39,086 nucleotides of DNA from Methanobacteriota archaeon. Lineage in GTDB: Archaea; Thermoplasmatota; Thermoplasmata; RBG-16-68-12. The first letter of the stretch is position 1, and each line of letters opens with the position of its first letter. A program made the translations under genes and the position numbers. The stretch is taken from contig VBMN01000055.1 of NCBI GenBank assembly GCA_005878385.1, positions 1 to 39,086 on the forward strand, given 5' to 3'. Positions 22,319 to 29,688 of the stretch are shown one piece after another. The notes beneath the pieces are model-generated. The model had not been told where the DNA came from and searched no databases. It saw only the letters and a program-made list of their open reading frames with translations.

Positions 22319-23389
22319 TTACTGGCGTCGACCTCTCCTGGATCGGCGCTTGTTTCGCGGTGGATAACCGGTCGGACGAGCCGGTCGTTTCGACTTTCGA
22401 CGACGGATTTCACTCACCGCGGACTCGAGGCTGCGCAGCAGATCTGGCGCGATTCGTCGTTTCGTGTATGCGTCCGCGCGCGCCGCCATGGCGATACGTC
22501 CGGCGAGGGCTCGGGCGATGGCGCCTCGCTGCCACGTCGGCGCCCGATGGACCAGTGGATGTTGGAACAGGACGCCGTGTTTCGGGGGTCGGGAGCCGGT
22601 CCGGAGATGTCGGAACAATGCGCGCTCCGCCCCGAGAAGCTGCACCGTCCCCGCAGGGGCGCGGGCCAGGTCCTCGACGCTGCCCGCGAGGGTGACGAGT
22701 CGCGCCGCGATGATCGGGCTGGTGAGCTCCGCCACGTTCGGAGCGAGCTCTCGGATGGAGCGCTCCACGTAGGCCTCGACCGACTTCCGCTGGCCTGCGA
22801 CGTGCTTTGCGAGTCCGGCGAACGCCTTCAATTCCTCTTCGTCGCGGTCCTCGAGTTCCGCGCCGACGCTTTGCTTCGGTGCAATCGGCATCCGCTCGCG
22901 GCGTCCGTGGAGGGCGATGAGGTCCACGTACGTCCCGGCGTCCACCATGGGTGCGAGTTCAGGGAAATGGAGACCGTACCATTCGCGCAGGCGTTCGACC
23001 ATCGCGTTCTCCTGTTCCTGTATCTCATCGAGCGCGCCCACCGCTTGACGGAGATGGTCCTCGGGTCCGATCGCCTTGCGCAACCGCCCCTTCGCGAGCT
23101 GGACCATCGCGTCGTGGAGGAGGTCACGGCCATAGCCGAACGCTTCCGGATCGAGGAAGGGAGCGCGCTCCCGAGTAAGGTTTCCGCCCGCGCGTTCGAG
23201 GCGCGGTTCCACGACGAAGACGTCGTCGGCGAGCGACATGAGCTCCCGCTCTTCTGGAAGGACCTTCCAGTCCTCCGCGAGGGCGAGGCGCTCCGCGAGG
23301 GCACCCGCCTCTTTTGGAAAGAGTCGACGCTCCACCACCTTGCCCTCGTCCAGGAGGAAGGACCCGAACCAGGTTGTGAGGAGCAACAC
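22319..23389 (-). CDS. Nop5/Nop56/58 C/D-box RNP core protein
   Basis: 356 residues; scaffold of the archaeal C/D-box sRNP that guides 2'-O-methylation with L7Ae and fibrillarin. The NOP domain block is clear: LLGAERALFRHLRTGSRPPKHGVLFQHP (about 247-274), preceded by helices with ELAPNVAEL and AARLVTLAGSV. The C-terminus is very basic (RRRKSKRPARPT...RSRRGRRQ). The GTG start at 23389 lies about 25 bases after a CTTTTAC element, consistent with a leaderless transcript. Fibrillarin, often adjacent, is not in this window. Confidence 0.93.
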   Translation of the reverse strand: MLLLTTWFGSFLLDEGKVVERRLFPKEAGALAERLALAEDWKVLPEERELMSLADDVFVVEPRLERAGGNLTRERAPFLDPEAFGYGRDLLHDAMVQLAKGRLRKAIGPEDHLRQAVGALDEIQEQENAMVERLREWYGLHFPELAPMVDAGTYVDLIALHGRRERMPIAPKQSVGAELEDRDEEELKAFAGLAKHVAGQRKSVEAYVERSIRELAPNVAELTSPIIAARLVTLAGSVEDLARAPAGTVQLLGAERALFRHLRTGSRPPKHGVLFQHPLVHRAPTWQRGAIARALAGRIAMAARADAYTKRRIAPDLLRSLESAVSEIRRRKSKRPARPTGYPPRNKRRSRRGRRQ

Positions 23390-23428
23390 GCGGGCGCGAA
23401 GGGGATGATTCCGTAAAAGCGTATGCGC

Positions 23429-24472
23429 TTAGCGGGACTTCTTGGCCGTCCCTTTCTTCCGCGGTGTCGCCGATTTGTTCGGCGAACGCAACTGGGCAGG
23501 TTTTCGGATTCCCAATTCCGTGATGATGCCGGTGATGTACTTGGCGGGGGTCACGTCGAACGCGGGATTTCTCGCGGGGCTTTCCTTTGGAGCGATGGGA
23601 TGTCCGTCCAAGTGGAGAACTTCCTGGGGCGAACGTTCCTCGATCGGGATTTTCGCTCCGGACGCAACGGTGAAGTCGATGGTGCTCGTCGGTGCCGCGA
23701 CGTAGAATGGGACGTGGTTCTCTCGTGCGACGACCGCCTTGGCGTACGTGCCAATCTTGTTCGCGGTGTCTCCGTTCGCGGCGATGCGATCGGCGCCGAT
23801 CAAGACGAGATCCACCTCCCCCCGTCCGAGGAAATGACCCGCTGCCCCGTCGGTGATGATCGCGTGGTCGATTCCTTCCTGTAGGAGTTCCCACGATGTG
23901 AGCCGCGCCCCTTGCAGGCGGGGACGACTTTCGTCGACGTATACGAAGAAACGACGGCCTTGCTCTTTGGCGGTCCGCATCGGCGCCATGGCCGTCCCGT
24001 AGTCGACCGCGGCCAGGGCTCCCGCATTGCAGTGAGTGAGAATCCGCGTCCCGTCCCGGATTAGCTTGGCCCCGTGCAGTCCGATTTTCCGGCAACGGTC
24101 GATGTCTTCCTGGGCGTACTTCTCGGCCGCGGTGACCAGGTCGGTTCCGTCCGCTGCGGCCTTCATCATGTAGTCGATGGCGACGAACAAGTCATGTCCG
24201 GTCGGCCGTGTTTTCCGGAACCGATCTCCGACCGCCTTCAGGTCGAGTCCTTGAAGGTCCGCCTGGGCCATCCCGTAGGCAGCCGTCGCACCGATGGCGG
24301 GTGCGCCCCGGACCACCATGTCCTCGATGGCGACCGCGACATCCTCGGCGTTCTTTGCTTCATAGATTCGGAGATCGAACGGCAGGTACCGCTGGTCGAT
24401 CAGCTTCACCAAGCCGTCCTCGAGCCAGACCGTCTTCAGCTCCCGCACCGTGCCGTCGAGGGTGACGCGCAC
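23429..24472 (-). CDS. mtnA: S-methyl-5-thioribose-1-phosphate isomerase (eIF2B-like)
   Basis: 347 residues of the eIF2B-related isomerase family. Family marks in order: VVRGAPAIGATAAYGMA, ILTHCNAGALA (catalytic Cys), YVDESRPRLQGARLT, ITDGAAGHFL and LIGADRIAANGDTANKIGTY (catalytic Asp). This combination favours MtnA of the methionine salvage pathway over ribose-1,5-bisphosphate isomerase. The C-terminus carries an unusual lysine/arginine-rich tail (RSPNKSATPRKKGTAKKSR). It is the third gene of a unit after the two small coiled-coil proteins. Confidence 0.9.
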   Translation of the reverse strand: MRVTLDGTVRELKTVWLEDGLVKLIDQRYLPFDLRIYEAKNAEDVAVAIEDMVVRGAPAIGATAAYGMAQADLQGLDLKAVGDRFRKTRPTGHDLFVAIDYMMKAAADGTDLVTAAEKYAQEDIDRCRKIGLHGAKLIRDGTRILTHCNAGALAAVDYGTAMAPMRTAKEQGRRFFVYVDESRPRLQGARLTSWELLQEGIDHAIITDGAAGHFLGRGEVDLVLIGADRIAANGDTANKIGTYAKAVVARENHVPFYVAAPTSTIDFTVASGAKIPIEERSPQEVLHLDGHPIAPKESPARNPAFDVTPAKYITGIITELGIRKPAQLRSPNKSATPRKKGTAKKSR

Positions 24473-24482
24473 GAGGGTCCTC

Positions 24483-24716
24483 CTAGGCCCGCCGGAGTGA
24501 AGAGAGCAGGCTGGAAAGACCCGGTCGTCCCAGTTCCCGCTTCATCTCCCGGGTGAGGGAATCGTAGTAGGCGACCTGTTGTTCGACTTTTAGGAGCTCG
24601 TCGTCCAGGCGGTGGCGTTCGTCGTCCACGCTCTGGAGCGCATCGAGGAGACGCCTTTCGCGTTGTCTCCATCGCTCGATCTCCCGCTCTGTGGCCTGGA
24701 GCCCTCCCGACGTCAT
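24483..24716 (-). CDS. Small coiled-coil protein, unknown
   Basis: 77 residues, almost entirely helical and charged with a heptad pattern (REIERWRQRERRLLDALQSV, then LDDELLKVEQQVAYYDSL). The ATG at 24716 is one base after the stop of the preceding coiled-coil gene and the stop lies 10 bases before mtnA, so all three are translated from one mRNA. No family recognised; it may form a hetero-oligomer with its neighbour. Confidence 0.65.
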   Translation of the reverse strand: MTSGGLQATEREIERWRQRERRLLDALQSVDDERHRLDDELLKVEQQVAYYDSLTREMKRELGRPGLSSLLSSLRRA

Positions 24717-24717
24717 G

Positions 24718-24945
24718 CTACCGCCCCGGTCCCATCGATGGGATGGTGGTCCCCGCCCGGCTCCCGAGCTGCAGGTCGATGAGGACGCGCCCATATTGAA
24801 GGACCTTGTTCCTCACTCCATCCAGCTCCTTTTTCAACAGCGACCGGCGACGATCGAGTTGCCGGATCCGCTCGCGGATCCGTTTTCGGCGCTCGCGCCA
24901 CTTCTTCTGTTCTTCCAAGGCAAGGAGGACACCGGAGGGGTCCAT
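24718..24945 (-). CDS. Small coiled-coil protein, unknown
   Basis: 75 residues: a long basic/acidic helix (LALEEQKKWRERRKRIRERI, then RQLDRRRSLLKKELDGVRNK) and a short glycine/proline-rich end. It is the first gene of the mtnA unit, with a TATA box 30 bases before its ATG. A prefoldin-like or scaffold role is possible but unsupported. Confidence 0.65.
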   Translation of the reverse strand: MDPSGVLLALEEQKKWRERRKRIRERIRQLDRRRSLLKKELDGVRNKVLQYGRVLIDLQLGSRAGTTIPSMGPGR

Positions 24946-24973
24946 GAGACGTTTCTCACCAGATGGTCAGGAC

Positions 24974-24980
24974 TATTTAA
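24974..24980 (-). promoter_or_regulatory. TATA box for the coiled-coil/mtnA unit
   Basis: Minus-strand TTAAATA, about 31 bases before the ATG at 24945. Confidence 0.55.
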
Positions 24981-24997
24981 CCGTGCTGTCCCCGCCG

Positions 24998-25303
24998 TCA
25001 CTCCTCTTTGATCTGGGCGCCAGGAATCACGTACTTGAAGAGATCGAAGAGATTCATCGCCTGGTTCACGAAATCCCGAGCGATGCCGTCGCCGGTGTCC
25101 AATCCGAACACGAGCTCCAAGTCGTCGACCTTCCAGACGCTCACCAAGTTCGCGACGGTGCGCTGCGTCGCCGCCTCGCTCACACGGAGTTTGCCGATCA
25201 GGTTCTCACCCTCCCGGGTCGTGGAGAGAGAGACCAAGAAACCGCGCCCTTGCAGCTGCTTCTTCGCGATTGTCGTCATTTCCGATTTGTCCTCTTTTGC
25301 CAT
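24998..25303 (-). CDS. Conserved-looking small protein, unknown
   Basis: 101 residues from the ATG at 25303, which has GGGAGG about 8 bases upstream and a CTTTATTA box about 40 bases upstream. The sequence has alternating strands and helices (TTIAKKQLQGRGFLVSL, ATQRTVANLVSVWKVDDLEL, then DFVNQAMNLFDLFKYVIPGA). No family was recognised. It is alone on its transcript, between the coiled-coil unit and tRNA-Val. Confidence 0.65.
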   Translation of the reverse strand: MAKEDKSEMTTIAKKQLQGRGFLVSLSTTREGENLIGKLRVSEAATQRTVANLVSVWKVDDLELVFGLDTGDGIARDFVNQAMNLFDLFKYVIPGAQIKEE

Positions 25304-25384
25304 CGAGGGTGCCTCCCGCGGAGCTATTCCGACCATCCGTAATAAAGGCTGTGAGAAGAGGCCCACAAGAGTCCGCCACGATGG

Positions 25385-25393
25385 AAATTTATA
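25385..25393 (+). promoter_or_regulatory. TATA box for tRNA-Val(CAC)
   Basis: AAATTTATA, 25 bases from its end to the first base of the mature tRNA. Confidence 0.55.
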
Positions 25394-25418
25394 CCGCGGG
25401 GTGCGTTGCGCGGACGTC

Positions 25419-25491
25419 GGGCTCGTGGTCTAGCGGTTATGACATCGCTCTCACACAGCGAAGGTCACCGGTTCGAATCCGGTCGAGCCCA
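25419..25491 (+). tRNA. tRNA-Val (anticodon CAC)
   Basis: 73 bases with acceptor GGGCTCG/CGAGCCC and discriminator A. The anticodon stem is TCGCT/AGCGA around loop CTCACAC, giving CAC. The T arm is ACCGG TTCGAAT CCGGT. No intron and no encoded CCA. Its D-arm sequence TGGTCTAGCGG is close to that of the other tRNA-Val in this window. Confidence 0.95.
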
Positions 25492-25539
25492 TCGCTCTTC
25501 TTGATCGCGGATTCGCGCTGGTTTGCCGATCGGACATGA

Positions 25540-25845
25540 TCAATGTGCGACCGTCGCGGTGAGCGCTGCGACGAGCACCGCGACCAAGGCAAGGCCGGCC
25601 AGCGGAATCAGGGCGAGCCACCGCGGCTCATAACGGAGATGCATGTAATAGGCGACGACGAGGCTCGCTTTGATTGTCGACATGATGACCAGGAGAACGA
25701 TGCGGAAGGTATGTTCGAGGACGGGGAAGTAACCGGGCGTCGTGATCGCGAGTTCGAGTCCGGTCACCACCGCGAGCGTCACGAAGACCGGGATGTACGG
25801 TCGACGCCGAAGCGTCTCGCCGAGCGCCGGAGCTTGCGTCGCCAA
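25540..25845 (-). CDS. Cytochrome c oxidase subunit IV-like membrane protein
   Basis: 101 residues with three membrane helices (YIPVFVTLAVVTGLELAIT, HTFRIVLLVIMSTIKASLVV, ALIPLAGLALVAVLVAALTA). The segment IKASLVVAYYMHLRYEPRW matches the conserved middle of prokaryotic heme-copper oxidase subunit IV. It follows the subunit III gene by 26 bases, supporting the assignment. Confidence 0.85.
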   Translation of the reverse strand: MATQAPALGETLRRRPYIPVFVTLAVVTGLELAITTPGYFPVLEHTFRIVLLVIMSTIKASLVVAYYMHLRYEPRWLALIPLAGLALVAVLVAALTATVAH

Positions 25846-25871
25846 CGCCGTTTCCGCCGTTTGTCACCACC

Positions 25872-26711
25872 TCAGACCAGATAGACGATCGTAAAGAGGA
25901 AGATCCAGACGACGTCCACAAAGTGCCAGTACAGGCCGACGAGTTCGACGGCCTCGTGATTTTGCTTCGTGAATCCACCTTTGAATGCCTTCCTCGTCAC
26001 GTAGGCTAGGGCGAGGACACCCGCGGTCACGTGGGATCCGTGCACCCCTGTCTGTGCATAGAATGTGGGACCGTACAGGGGGTTGACGCCGGAGCCTAGC
26101 GGGGCGTGAGTAAAGGTGAGGCCCTCCCCGAAATACAACTTCTGGTACTCGAAGGCCTGGATGCTCAGGAACGTGATTCCGAGGAGAAGGGTCGCGAGGA
26201 GGAAGAACCGATGCTTCACCTTGTCGTCGCGCTCGATTGCCGCGAGCGCCTCGACCATCGTCAGGCTGCTGCAGATGAGGATGAACGTATTCAATCCGGT
26301 CAGGGGCACGTTCAGGATCTGGTTCGGCGTTGCCCACGGTCCCCCGAACGTCGGCAATCCCGGAGTCCCAGTCCGCAAGCGCAAGGTGAAGGACGAGCCG
26401 ATGATCGCCGAGAAGAACATGATTTCGGTCGCGAGGAACAACCACATGCCCAACTTCCGCGCGCTGACTCGTGGAAACTTGGACTCGACCGCCGTCGCCA
26501 GTCCATAGAAGGCGCTCGACGGCCTTTGCATGTCCTGGTGGATCCATCCCCCCGCCCCGCCCGCGAAGATCACCAGGCCGACGAGGAGCATCGGGACGCT
26601 CGCCGACACGATGCCGACGTAACCAACGCCCATGCCGATCGCGATGATTACCGGCCAGGGGCTGCCGTGGTGTTCCTCCTCTTCTTCCCCGGCGGGCTCC
26701 GAATGCGCCAT
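25872..26711 (-). CDS. coxC: Cytochrome c oxidase subunit III
   Basis: 279 residues with seven predicted membrane helices. Family marks: GMWLFLATEIMFFSAIIGS (about 90-108), NTFILICSSLTMVEAL, FLSIQAFEYQKL, the conserved TGVHGSHVTAGVLAL, and EAVELVGLYWHFVDVVWIFLF at the C-terminus. An acidic/histidine N-terminus (GEEEEEHHGS) precedes the first helix. Subunits I and II are not in this window. The presence of this pair shows an aerobic-type terminal oxidase. A TATA-like GTTATAG at about 26745-26751 precedes it. Confidence 0.95.
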   Translation of the reverse strand: MAHSEPAGEEEEEHHGSPWPVIIAIGMGVGYVGIVSASVPMLLVGLVIFAGGAGGWIHQDMQRPSSAFYGLATAVESKFPRVSARKLGMWLFLATEIMFFSAIIGSSFTLRLRTGTPGLPTFGGPWATPNQILNVPLTGLNTFILICSSLTMVEALAAIERDDKVKHRFFLLATLLLGITFLSIQAFEYQKLYFGEGLTFTHAPLGSGVNPLYGPTFYAQTGVHGSHVTAGVLALAYVTRKAFKGGFTKQNHEAVELVGLYWHFVDVVWIFLFTIVYLV

Positions 26712-26780
26712 CCGCCTCGTTCCGCCGTCGTGGATAATCAGGGCCGCTATAACATCTTCGGTATTACGTTTCGAATCTCA

Positions 26781-27050
26781 TCAATTCGGGCGGAACACCC
26801 AGGGATCGTGAGCGAGGCTCAAGAACAAGTCTCGGGATTTCGACCACTCGATGAGCCAGTTCGGGACGGGAATCCGAGGCCCCTCGGGGCGAAATCGCAT
26901 GCGATGTGCGTTCTTCGCGAGGGGGATAAAAGCATCGATGTTCGTGCTGATTCCAATTCCCAGGAGATAGAACGCACCCTCCCGCGGAGCCGATCGCAGC
27001 GATTGCGTCGACGCATTGCTCGGAGGCGGGCGAGGCTACACCCCGAACAT
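26781..27050 (-). pseudogene. Small ORF with in-frame amber at codon 5
   Basis: From an ATG at 27050 (29 bases after a TATA-like element) the frame reads ATG TTC GGG GTG TAG and then continues open for 84 codons to TGA at 26781. The part after the amber looks coding: a hydrophobic stretch (EGAFYLLGIGISTNIDAFIP) and then RMRFRPEGPRIPVPNWLIEW, with mostly G/C third bases. No ATG, GTG or TTG follows the TAG, so without readthrough it has no normal start. It may be a decaying gene, a gene with a non-standard start, or a readthrough case. No family was recognised. Confidence 0.45.
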
Positions 27051-27075
27051 TGGATGGTAGCCACCGACGAAACGG

Positions 27076-27082
27076 CTTATAC
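27076..27082. promoter_or_regulatory. TATA-like element between amber ORF and GTPase
   Basis: CTTATAC on plus, GTATAAG on minus. It lies 29 bases before the ATG at 27050 (minus) and about 37 bases before the ATG at 27116 (plus), so it could serve either gene. Confidence 0.4.
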
Positions 27083-27115
27083 TCGAGCCTGGAATGAGGA
27101 GTCGTCCGGATTCCG

Positions 27116-27919
27116 ATGCCCGACGTTCGACGGATGAAGACGAAACTAGTCCTCGTGGGTGAGGGCGGAGTAGGCAAGACCTCTCTCGTCCGGCGGTTCG
27201 TCCTCAACGAATACCAAGACACCTACTTGCAGACCGTCGGAACGCGGGTGAGCAAGATTGAGCTCACGATCCCCCACGGGGCGGACACGGAAGTCCAGAT
27301 GGACATGGCGATCTTCGACATCATGGGCCAGAAGGGCTTCCGGGACCTCGTCCGGGAAACGTATTACCACGGGGCGGGTGCCCTCATGGCGGTATGCGAT
27401 CTTACTCAAAAGGACAGCCTCTCCGCCTTGGACGAATGGATCCCCCCCGCCCTCGAGATCACCGGGGACGTGCCGCTGTATCTCGTCGTCAACAAGAAGG
27501 ACATGGAGGTCCAGCGAGCCATCTCGGACGAGGAGATTCATCGGGCCGCGGAAACCTTTGCCGCACCGTACATCCTGACGTCGGCGCTCACCGGTGAATT
27601 CGTCGAGGATGTGTTCAATGCCCTGGCGATCGAAATGGTCAACCGGGCGTTCCGCCAGGAGGACACGCGCGCGGCCGAGCGCAGTTTGCGTGACAAGGCC
27701 CTCGTCCTTCTGGACAAACGCGGTTCCGTGGGCTTGAAGAAACAGCAGTTCTTCCAAATCCTCCGCGGCGTGAAGGTGGACGACCTCCAGGCGGAACTCG
27801 ACCGTCTCGAAAGGGAAGGCCTGGTGACCATTCTCTGGTACGGCGCCTCCGATTTTGCCGTCACCATCACCCCGCGCGGCGTGAAAGCGGTCAAGCAGGC
27901 CTCCACGTGGGAGGGGTAA
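27116..27919 (+). CDS. Ras-superfamily small GTPase with C-terminal winged helix
   Basis: 267 residues. The G domain (about 7-180) has all five motifs: GEGGVGKTS (G1), QTVGTR (G2 Thr), DIMGQKG (G3, DxxG then Gln/Lys), NKKD (G4) and TSAL (G5). This is the eukaryote-like Ras/Rab layout found in many archaea. About 190-267 form a winged helix (RSLRDKALVLLDKRGSVGLK...LERLEREGLVTILWYG), a fusion suggesting nucleic-acid binding or dimerisation. A second ATG 6 codons later is possible. The METTL5-like gene follows with an SD-like GGAGGGG just before the stop, so they are one transcript. The window also has a Roadblock protein, the usual GTPase regulator class. Confidence 0.9.
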   Translation: MPDVRRMKTKLVLVGEGGVGKTSLVRRFVLNEYQDTYLQTVGTRVSKIELTIPHGADTEVQMDMAIFDIMGQKGFRDLVRETYYHGAGALMAVCDLTQKDSLSALDEWIPPALEITGDVPLYLVVNKKDMEVQRAISDEEIHRAAETFAAPYILTSALTGEFVEDVFNALAIEMVNRAFRQEDTRAAERSLRDKALVLLDKRGSVGLKKQQFFQILRGVKVDDLQAELDRLEREGLVTILWYGASDFAVTITPRGVKAVKQASTWEG

Positions 27920-27923
27920 CTCG

Positions 27924-28549
27924 ATGGAGAGGGGGGAACGGACACGAAGAAAGTCCAGCTGGAGCAAATCCTACAATCGCTGGAGTCGGTGAGTACTCCG
28001 TCTCCAGCGACGGAACAATATCCGACGCCTCCCGGGATCGCCGCGGAGGTGATCCACTTCGCCCACGGGCGCGGCGATGTCGCAGGTCGCTCCGTGGTAG
28101 ACTTGGGCTGCGGGAATGGCGTCCTCGCGATTGCCGCGAAATTGTCGGGAGCCGTCCGCGTCCTTGGCGTCGACGTCGATCCGGAGTCCATTGAAGTCGC
28201 TCGTCGCAATGCCGAACACGCGGAGGTCGAAGTCGAATGGATTCTCGCGGATGTGCACAGCGTGCACGAACCATTCGACACGGTGGTGATGAATCCCCCG
28301 TTTGGCGCCCAAACACGCCATGCGGACCGTCCGTTCCTTGATGCGGCGATGGCGGTGGGGCGGGTCGTATACACCTTTCTAAATCCGAAGTCCGAGGAGT
28401 TCGTGCGGCGCCGGATCGAGGCAATCGGAGGCCATGTCACCGACCGTCTCGAATACGGATTCCCGATCTCGCACATGTTCCCGTTTCATCGGCACGAGGT
28501 TCGGGTGCAGGATGCCCTCCTCTACCGCGTGGCGGTGGCGAAGGGCTAA
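27924..28549 (+). CDS. METTL5-like rRNA adenine methyltransferase, 5' frame disturbed
   Basis: The protein has EQYPTPPGIAAEVI, motif I VVDLGCGNGVLAIAA, VLGVDVDPESIEVARRNAE and the catalytic MNPPFGAQTRHADRPFL of the METTL5 family (N6-methyladenosine in small-subunit rRNA). Its conserved start KKVQLEQILQSLE lies in a frame without an ATG, GTG or TTG. ATG 27924, with GGAGGGG 8 bases upstream, is in another frame; one extra G in the GGGGGG run at 27931-27936 would join them. A GTG at 27989 gives the shorter frame. Likely a single-base error in that run or a slippage site. Confidence 0.85.
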
Positions 28550-28597
28550 ATACCGAGGTCCGTTCTTCGTGCGAACGAACGGTGAGGAACGGACCGA

Positions 28598-29362
28598 ATG
28601 GAAGCGAAGATGGTCCTGCCGGGCGATGAGATCGCGACGGCGGAAGAGTTCGAACCCGGCGAGGGGACGTACGAGAAGAACGGGCTCGTGTTCGCGGCGA
28701 CCCCCGGCGTGCTGATCCTGGATCCCGGGAATCGTGTTGCGCGCGTGCGCGCATTCAATCCTCCAGCCGAACTGAGAGTGGGCGACATCGTCTACGGTGT
28801 CATCGACGACATCCGCGGCATGATGGCGACGGCGACGATCCAGGCCATTCACGGTCGCGCCCGCCAGATCAGTGGCGAGTCGGAAGGGACGATCCACATA
28901 TCGAATGTCTCCGAGGACTACACGGAAGACATCCACGACAAATTCCGCCTGGGCGATGTCATCCGTGCCAAGGTCGTTCAGGTGAAACCGTCGGTCCAGT
29001 TGACGACCGCGGAGCCGGACCTCGGTGTCGTAAAGGCCATGTGCTCGGTCTGTCGTGGACCACTGGAACTCCGAGGACGCGACCTGTACTGCCCGCGTGA
29101 CGAGCGGACCGAACAGAGGAAGCTCGCGGCGGACTACGCCGACCTTCGGCTCTTCGTGCCCGCGAGCGAACTGGGCGGCGGGACGATTCCGGAAAAACAT
29201 CGCGGGGGTCGCGGCGAGGGCGCGGACCGCGGGGGTCGAGATCGCGGCGGGCGGGGAGGCGGTCATGATCGGTTCCGCGATCGGGGCGGCGGCGGTCGGG
29301 GGCGCGATGGGCGAAGTCCGCGGGGCGGCGGAAGGGACCGCGATCGCGGTCGGCACCGTTGA
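28598..29362 (+). CDS. csl4: Exosome subunit Csl4 with long RGG tail
   Basis: 254 residues; cap component of the archaeal RNA exosome. The N-terminal domain begins VLPGDEIATAEEFEPGEGTY; an S1 domain (about 60-140) has RVGDIVYGVIDDI and LGDVIRAKVVQV; a zinc-ribbon follows (CSVC...YCPRDERTEQRKLAADY). In relatives the last knuckle is CPxC; here the fourth Cys is Asp. Archaeal Csl4 usually ends soon after the ribbon, but this one continues for about 50 residues of RGG/GGR repeats (GGRGEGADRGGRDRGGRGGG and on), likely RNA-binding and disordered. The METTL5-like gene precedes by 48 bases. Confidence 0.92.
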   Translation: MEAKMVLPGDEIATAEEFEPGEGTYEKNGLVFAATPGVLILDPGNRVARVRAFNPPAELRVGDIVYGVIDDIRGMMATATIQAIHGRARQISGESEGTIHISNVSEDYTEDIHDKFRLGDVIRAKVVQVKPSVQLTTAEPDLGVVKAMCSVCRGPLELRGRDLYCPRDERTEQRKLAADYADLRLFVPASELGGGTIPEKHRGGRGEGADRGGRDRGGRGGGHDRFRDRGGGGRGRDGRSPRGGGRDRDRGRHR

Positions 29363-29467
29363 TCCGCGCAAAAAATTCCTGACGATTGCGTTCCGAGAAT
29401 TAGCATCAAGAATCGAAGGCAAAAAGATAAGAACCATCTCCGTGATAGCAGCGTAAAGAGGTTGCGA

Positions 29468-29632
29468 ATGCCTCCGTCCAACGAAGAACTCATGCGCGAA
29501 CTGACGCGTCTTCGCACGGAAATCCAGCAGCTCCGTGAGGTCGTGAGTGCCTTGTTCAACGCGGTCTTCGAGGAAGGAGACGAGGATTGGGACACGGTCC
29601 CCGAAAAGGATGAATTCAACCTTTACAACTGA
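29468..29632 (+). CDS. 54-residue acidic helical protein
   Basis: From ATG 29468 with GAGG about 7 bases upstream. The first 33 residues form one helix (NEELMRELTRLRTEIQQLRE, VVSALFNAVF); the last 20 are acidic (EEGDEDWDTVPEKDEF). The codons look typical for the window and the gene is followed by TATATT before the next start. It follows Csl4 by 105 bases. A small partner protein of another complex is possible; no family recognised. Confidence 0.7.
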   Translation: MPPSNEELMRELTRLRTEIQQLREVVSALFNAVFEEGDEDWDTVPEKDEFNLYN

Positions 29633-29660
29633 GTCCTCTTCGAACGGTGGGCGTCCGCTG

Positions 29661-29668
29661 TTTATATT
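29661..29668 (+). promoter_or_regulatory. TATA box for SHMT-like gene
   Basis: TTTATATT, 20 bases from its end to the GTG at 29689; implies a leaderless message. Confidence 0.6.
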
Positions 29669-29688
29669 CTCTGTGGCTATGCCTTGGC

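Noticed and set aside
26781-27050. Amber codon read as pyrrolysine
   Set aside because: Nothing in the window indicates pyrrolysine genes, and codon 5 is an unlikely functional site; decay or a non-standard start is simpler.
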